From Flavobacteriales bacterium (GTDB lineage Bacteria; Bacteroidota; Bacteroidia; Flavobacteriales_D; Sanyastnellaceae), in contig JAPKAW010000065.1 in the NCBI GenBank assembly GCA_028825055.1, forward strand, positions 1 through 9,467: DNA of 9,467 nt, given 5' to 3'. The notes beneath the pieces were generated by a model, which saw only the letters and a list, made by a program, of their open reading frames with translations, was not told the DNA's origin and did no database searches. Below are positions 6,616-9,467 of this stretch, piece by piece (position 1 is the first letter of the stretch; every line of letters begins with the position of its first letter). The translations under genes were made by a program, and so were the position numbers.

Positions 6616-9467
6616 TTAGAGTGCACAAGGGAAGCCCCACACGGTAAGTAAACCAAGTAAGTCTCCGGTGTCAATCATGCCGTCAGAGTCGAGGTCAATG
6701 ATGGGAGATGCTCCATTGCCTTCAAGGCCAGTCGTCTGTCCGTAATGGACCAATAGGATCAATAAATCGAACAGATTGCGTGCGCCATCGGCGTTGAAAT
6801 CACCAAAACAAGGGCAGTCACTCAAGCCTGTGCAATCTGTCACGAGCAACGGGAAGGCGTGCATTTCAGCCAGAAGAAAAGCATCGACTCCGATGATTTC
6901 GCCCATCATACGTCCTGGGAAGTCATCTTGAGGAGGGTGGATTCCACCCCAGATTCGAGATAATGCACTTTGATCGGCGGCATCGCGATACGTTGCCCAT
7001 TGCAATTCAATGTCGTGTGTTGGGCCATCTTCGAATACAAGGAACGAATTGGCCTCGGCTGTGAACGTCCCGATTCCCCCTGGAAAAAAGGGGTCGCCGG
7101 TCATCAATGTCAACACCTCTGCTGCCGCTCGACTAAACGTGGAATGTCCGCTAACGTATCCTGCAAAGGGAGGGGTTACGAATGTGGGACGCTGGTATGG
7201 CCACCATTCCTTCGCCCGTATCCAGCCAACGCCCGCTTGGTCAATAGCAGGTACGTCAATAGCGGTTGGCCCGCGCCAAGCTTTGAGCTTGATGTCATCA
7301 ACAAACTCGTTGTTTTCCCCTCGTAAATTCACGCTGTCTTCAGCCGTAATCAAAGCCACATACCCCGGTACCAGGGGCAATCCAGCACCATTGTAATGGG
7401 GCAATTCCGGATCGCTGCACTGTCCTTGATCGGCCATCCAGCGCAACGCGGAAACGGGCCTCACGTAATCGTACCATCCTTTGCAACTCCAAGCTGCAAT
7501 AGCCGCATCGTGCATGGCTCCGCCAAGAGAGAAATACGCCAGTATATCCCAATCAAGCAAAGACAACGTAGCGCCAGTTCCCCGCCATTTCCGTTCCAAC
7601 TCCGGTTGGTCATTGACGTAATTGAGCAAGTCGAACCAGTGTCCAGGAGGCGTTTCTGAATCAGGTCCATCAGCCCAAAATTCAGCCAATACGCGAGTGA
7701 AATCGCCTCGTAACACAGGTTGAGGAGCATATGGTGCTTGCGTGGTCGGGTTCAGGGCGTGACCGAGGCCATTGGAACCTTCGGTTATTCCGCCTTCCTC
7801 AAAAACATAGTAGGAACGCGCCTCTTCCATGTTCAGAGGTAAGAACCCGTCTCGACCAAAAGCACCCGGACTGATATCCCAAATCACAGAGTCACTCGGG
7901 TCCAGATGGGAGGACCAAAGCGAAACCAAAAGATGGCCCCATTTGTAATCGGATTCGAGTTGGATTTCTTCATTTAAATCGATGAATGGCGGAGGGCCGG
8001 GGTCGTGGTAGACCGTGTAGTCACTGCCGAGCCTTTGGTAAACGCTGGTGTCGCTCGGATTCATCGCAAACGGGGTCACATCCCCCCACTCAGGACTGAG
8101 GAATTCAGGAGAAATATTGTTGCCCTCATTTCCAGATTGATCAATGAATTCAGCCAATTGGAGTGGCTGCCATCGGTTGGGGAAGAACAGGTTTGGATTG
8201 CCAGGGTCATCCATGACCAGGTTCCAATTGATGTGATTGTAGTACGTGTTTTGGTAGCTGAGTTCTTCATGGGAACCGTCCTGCATTCCATAGTTGATGT
8301 AATGCTCTGCTAAATAGTTTCCGAGCGCAGCGGCATCGATTGCGGGATCTCCTGTGTCGAAATCAGTGGAAACAAATGCCGTATCATACCCCAACGAAAT
8401 CATCCGAGAATCGATGTGTACTTGGATTAAATGAGAGCGTGGAGCTTGTGCAAAGCGGTGCTTCATAAGCCGGTAAACGCCGTAGCTGATGGCGCTTTCA
8501 CGTGCTTGAAGTCGCGCTTCGGCATTGAGCGGTTCGGCGAGCCCCTCAAATGGGCAAGCGTATCCGTCGATTGTGTCACCCAGGAGCCAAGGTTTTGGAC
8601 TGATTGTGCTGGGCTCGCTAAAAGCACACCATGCGTCATACATCAGTGCTGAGCTATGCCACAGGTTGCGCGCATGGATTGTCGGACGCGCCCAATCATT
8701 GCGAATTCCGGTCAGCAGAGCTTCGTTCCAAATCCGGGCGATGCTATGTGTCTCCAATGTCGGAAACGAAACGATGGGAGTGCCGTCGCAATTGAGACCA
8801 GCTTCAGGATATGAGCAACTTTCGTCATCGACGACTGCACCCAATTGGTAGTTGCACGCGTGCGAGTCAGTACACCCCATAAAAAACCAAGGTTCCGCCC
8901 CCGGTTCTAAAATGTGGTACAGCGTATCAGCGTCGAGCGGCCCTTGTTGACTCACGATGCCGTTGGGCCAGCGAATGACCACCGAGTCCAAAGAAGTGGA
9001 CTCACCTAAGCCAAAATGCACTTGAAAGGAACTCGATCCACTGTAACCTTGTCCGCAATGGACTTCGTCTGTGCGCACCTGGCCGTCAAAGTAGGCGGTG
9101 ACTCGTGCACCGATGGCGTCTCGATTGGATACCGTCCCTTCCAGTCGAATGCGAGCAGCGTGCCCTGTGGCATTGAGGTTCTCCAACACGGTAAAGCCCG
9201 GCTGTACCGAAGATCCTGATGTGGCGATAGCGACGTCCAAATCGCCATCTCCATCCAAGTCGCCCTGTGCCATGCCGTAATCTTGATACGGATGTTCCAG
9301 GTCAGGAATGCCTGTACTGGTAATCTCAAACTCGAGCGCTCCCAGGCCTCGATACAACAGATTGGGATAGGCTGCGAAGGCATAGTCATTGACGACATAC
9401 AGGTCTGTCTCTGAATCGTTGTCGTAATCAAACCATGCGCAGCCCCACGTCATTCCCGAGTCGTCGA
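6616..9467 (-). CDS. Secreted multi-domain vanadium haloperoxidase/PAP2-like protein with FG-GAP, ASPIC/UnbV and dockerin-like modules (5' partial)
   Basis: The frame is open to the right edge, so the N-terminus and any signal peptide lie outside; the ATG at 9453 is internal to an FG-GAP repeat. Residues are counted from nt 9465 (949 visible). Order: acidic FG-GAP/VCBS loops (FDYDNDSETD 12-21; GDLDGDGDLD 68-77); ASPIC/UnbV domain (about 100-188; SNRDAIGARV, HFGLG, RWPNG); cysteine module GCTDSHACNY...DDESCSY (197-219); then a haloperoxidase-type domain, about 230-870. That domain has a helical N-terminal part (RIWNEALL, IRNDWARPTIHARN) and the oxyanion site K662-x6-R669-P, SGH (772-774), and S-R837-x5-H843-x3-D847. 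This fits vanadium haloperoxidases and the related acid phosphatases. SGH is preceded by Val instead of the phosphatase Pro. The C-terminus carries two dockerin-like Ca2+ loops, 889-909 and 924-944. Halide oxidation or phosphate-ester hydrolysis at or outside the cell surface is inferred; sequence alone does not decide. It is transcribed opposite to the operon and is probably unrelated to it. Confidence 0.87.
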   Translation of the reverse strand, partial: DDSGMTWGCAWFDYDNDSETDLYVVNDYAFAAYPNLLYRGLGALEFEITSTGIPDLEHPYQDYGMAQGDLDGDGDLDVAIATSGSSVQPGFTVLENLNATGHAARIRLEGTVSNRDAIGARVTAYFDGQVRTDEVHCGQGYSGSSSFQVHFGLGESTSLDSVVIRWPNGIVSQQGPLDADTLYHILEPGAEPWFFMGCTDSHACNYQLGAVVDDESCSYPEAGLNCDGTPIVSFPTLETHSIARIWNEALLTGIRNDWARPTIHARNLWHSSALMYDAWCAFSEPSTISPKPWLLGDTIDGYACPFEGLAEPLNAEARLQARESAISYGVYRLMKHRFAQAPRSHLIQVHIDSRMISLGYDTAFVSTDFDTGDPAIDAAALGNYLAEHYINYGMQDGSHEELSYQNTYYNHINWNLVMDDPGNPNLFFPNRWQPLQLAEFIDQSGNEGNNISPEFLSPEWGDVTPFAMNPSDTSVYQRLGSDYTVYHDPGPPPFIDLNEEIQLESDYKWGHLLVSLWSSHLDPSDSVIWDISPGAFGRDGFLPLNMEEARSYYVFEEGGITEGSNGLGHALNPTTQAPYAPQPVLRGDFTRVLAEFWADGPDSETPPGHWFDLLNYVNDQPELERKWRGTGATLSLLDWDILAYFSLGGAMHDAAIAAWSCKGWYDYVRPVSALRWMADQGQCSDPELPHYNGAGLPLVPGYVALITAEDSVNLRGENNEFVDDIKLKAWRGPTAIDVPAIDQAGVGWIRAKEWWPYQRPTFVTPPFAGYVSGHSTFSRAAAEVLTLMTGDPFFPGGIGTFTAEANSFLVFEDGPTHDIELQWATYRDAADQSALSRIWGGIHPPQDDFPGRMMGEIIGVDAFLLAEMHAFPLLVTDCTGLSDCPCFGDFNADGARNLFDLLILLVHYGQTTGLEGNGASPIIDLDSDGMIDTGDLLGLLTVWGFPCAL
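6634..6801 (-). repeat. Tandem pair of dockerin-like EF-hand loops
   Basis: Within the haloperoxidase-like protein, two related units begin 35 residues apart. The first has D889, N891, D893, N897 and D900; the second has D924, D926, D928, D932 and D935. Each loop leads into a Leu-rich helix ending in YG or WG (LLILLVHYG; LLGLLTVWG). Acidic residues at loop positions 1, 3, 5, 9 and 12 are the dockerin calcium-binding pattern. The unit is followed by only five residues, so it forms the very C-terminus. Its partner is unknown; it may serve for folding, surface attachment or docking. Confidence 0.75.
8808..8879 (-). other. GCTD-type cysteine module between UnbV and haloperoxidase domains
   Basis: The encoded segment, residues 196-219, reads GCTDSHACNY then, after a short spacer, DDESCSY, with Cys at 198, 204 and 217. 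This matches the short repeat GCTD..ACNY..A..DDGSC.Y that is common in secreted proteins of marine Flavobacteriales, where it often occurs in strings. Here a single copy serves as a linker. The role of the module is unknown; the acidic residues and cysteines suggest a small disulphide or metal-stabilised fold (inference). Confidence 0.6.

Noticed and set aside
9451..9453. True start of the haloperoxidase-like gene at 9453
   Set aside because: Codons upstream (Asp-Asp-Ser-Gly) continue the FG-GAP-type repeat with no stop to the edge, so the start lies outside.
1..9467. RNA genes, CRISPR arrays, insertion sequences or phage genes
   Set aside because: No tRNA-like cloverleaf, direct repeat array, transposase motif or terminal inverted repeat was seen; coding genes occupy nearly all positions.

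Overview
The window looks like chromosomal DNA from a member of the Bacteroidota, most likely a marine Flavobacteriales lineage of the Cryomorphaceae/Crocinitomicaceae kind. Four things point there: a lipoprotein-type GH20 hexosaminidase with a C-terminal F5/8 domain, an SSS transporter of the ATTF-x-x-DTP / YPGAEPGGGG type, an FG-GAP plus ASPIC/UnbV region followed by a GCTD...ACNY...DD-S-C-Y cysteine module, and general scarcity of Shine-Dalgarno sequences. This placement is inference from motif style; no marker gene is present. Coding density is very high: five protein genes fill the window, two of them cut by its ends, and no RNA gene, CRISPR array or insertion sequence is visible.

Positions 2-6606 (+ strand) hold four genes in a row that read as one carbohydrate-use operon: a sodium:solute symporter (5' end missing), a GHMP-family sugar kinase that overlaps it by 4 nt (GTGA), a fused sugar-1-phosphate nucleotidyltransferase/CutC protein 45 nt further on, and a GH20 beta-N-acetylhexosaminidase lipoprotein 57 nt after that. 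The proposed scheme is that the hexosaminidase releases an N-acetylhexosamine outside the cytoplasm, the symporter imports it, the GHMP kinase makes the sugar 1-phosphate, and the GlmU-like nucleotidyltransferase makes the UDP-sugar. The CutC TIM-barrel domain would carry out an unknown step in the same route. The enzyme families are clear from motifs; the exact sugar and the order of steps are inferred.

Positions 6616-9467 (- strand) hold the 3' part of a large secreted-type protein that converges on the operon with only 9 nt between the stop codons. Its order is FG-GAP/VCBS loops, ASPIC/UnbV domain, GCTD cysteine module, a long vanadium haloperoxidase/PAP2-type domain with a complete metal-oxyanion site, and a pair of dockerin-like calcium-binding loops at the C-terminus. 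Its start lies beyond the right edge.

The most novel points are the nucleotidyltransferase-CutC fusion inside a hexosamine operon, which argues against a copper role for CutC and for a sugar-related one, and the unusual multi-domain haloperoxidase.
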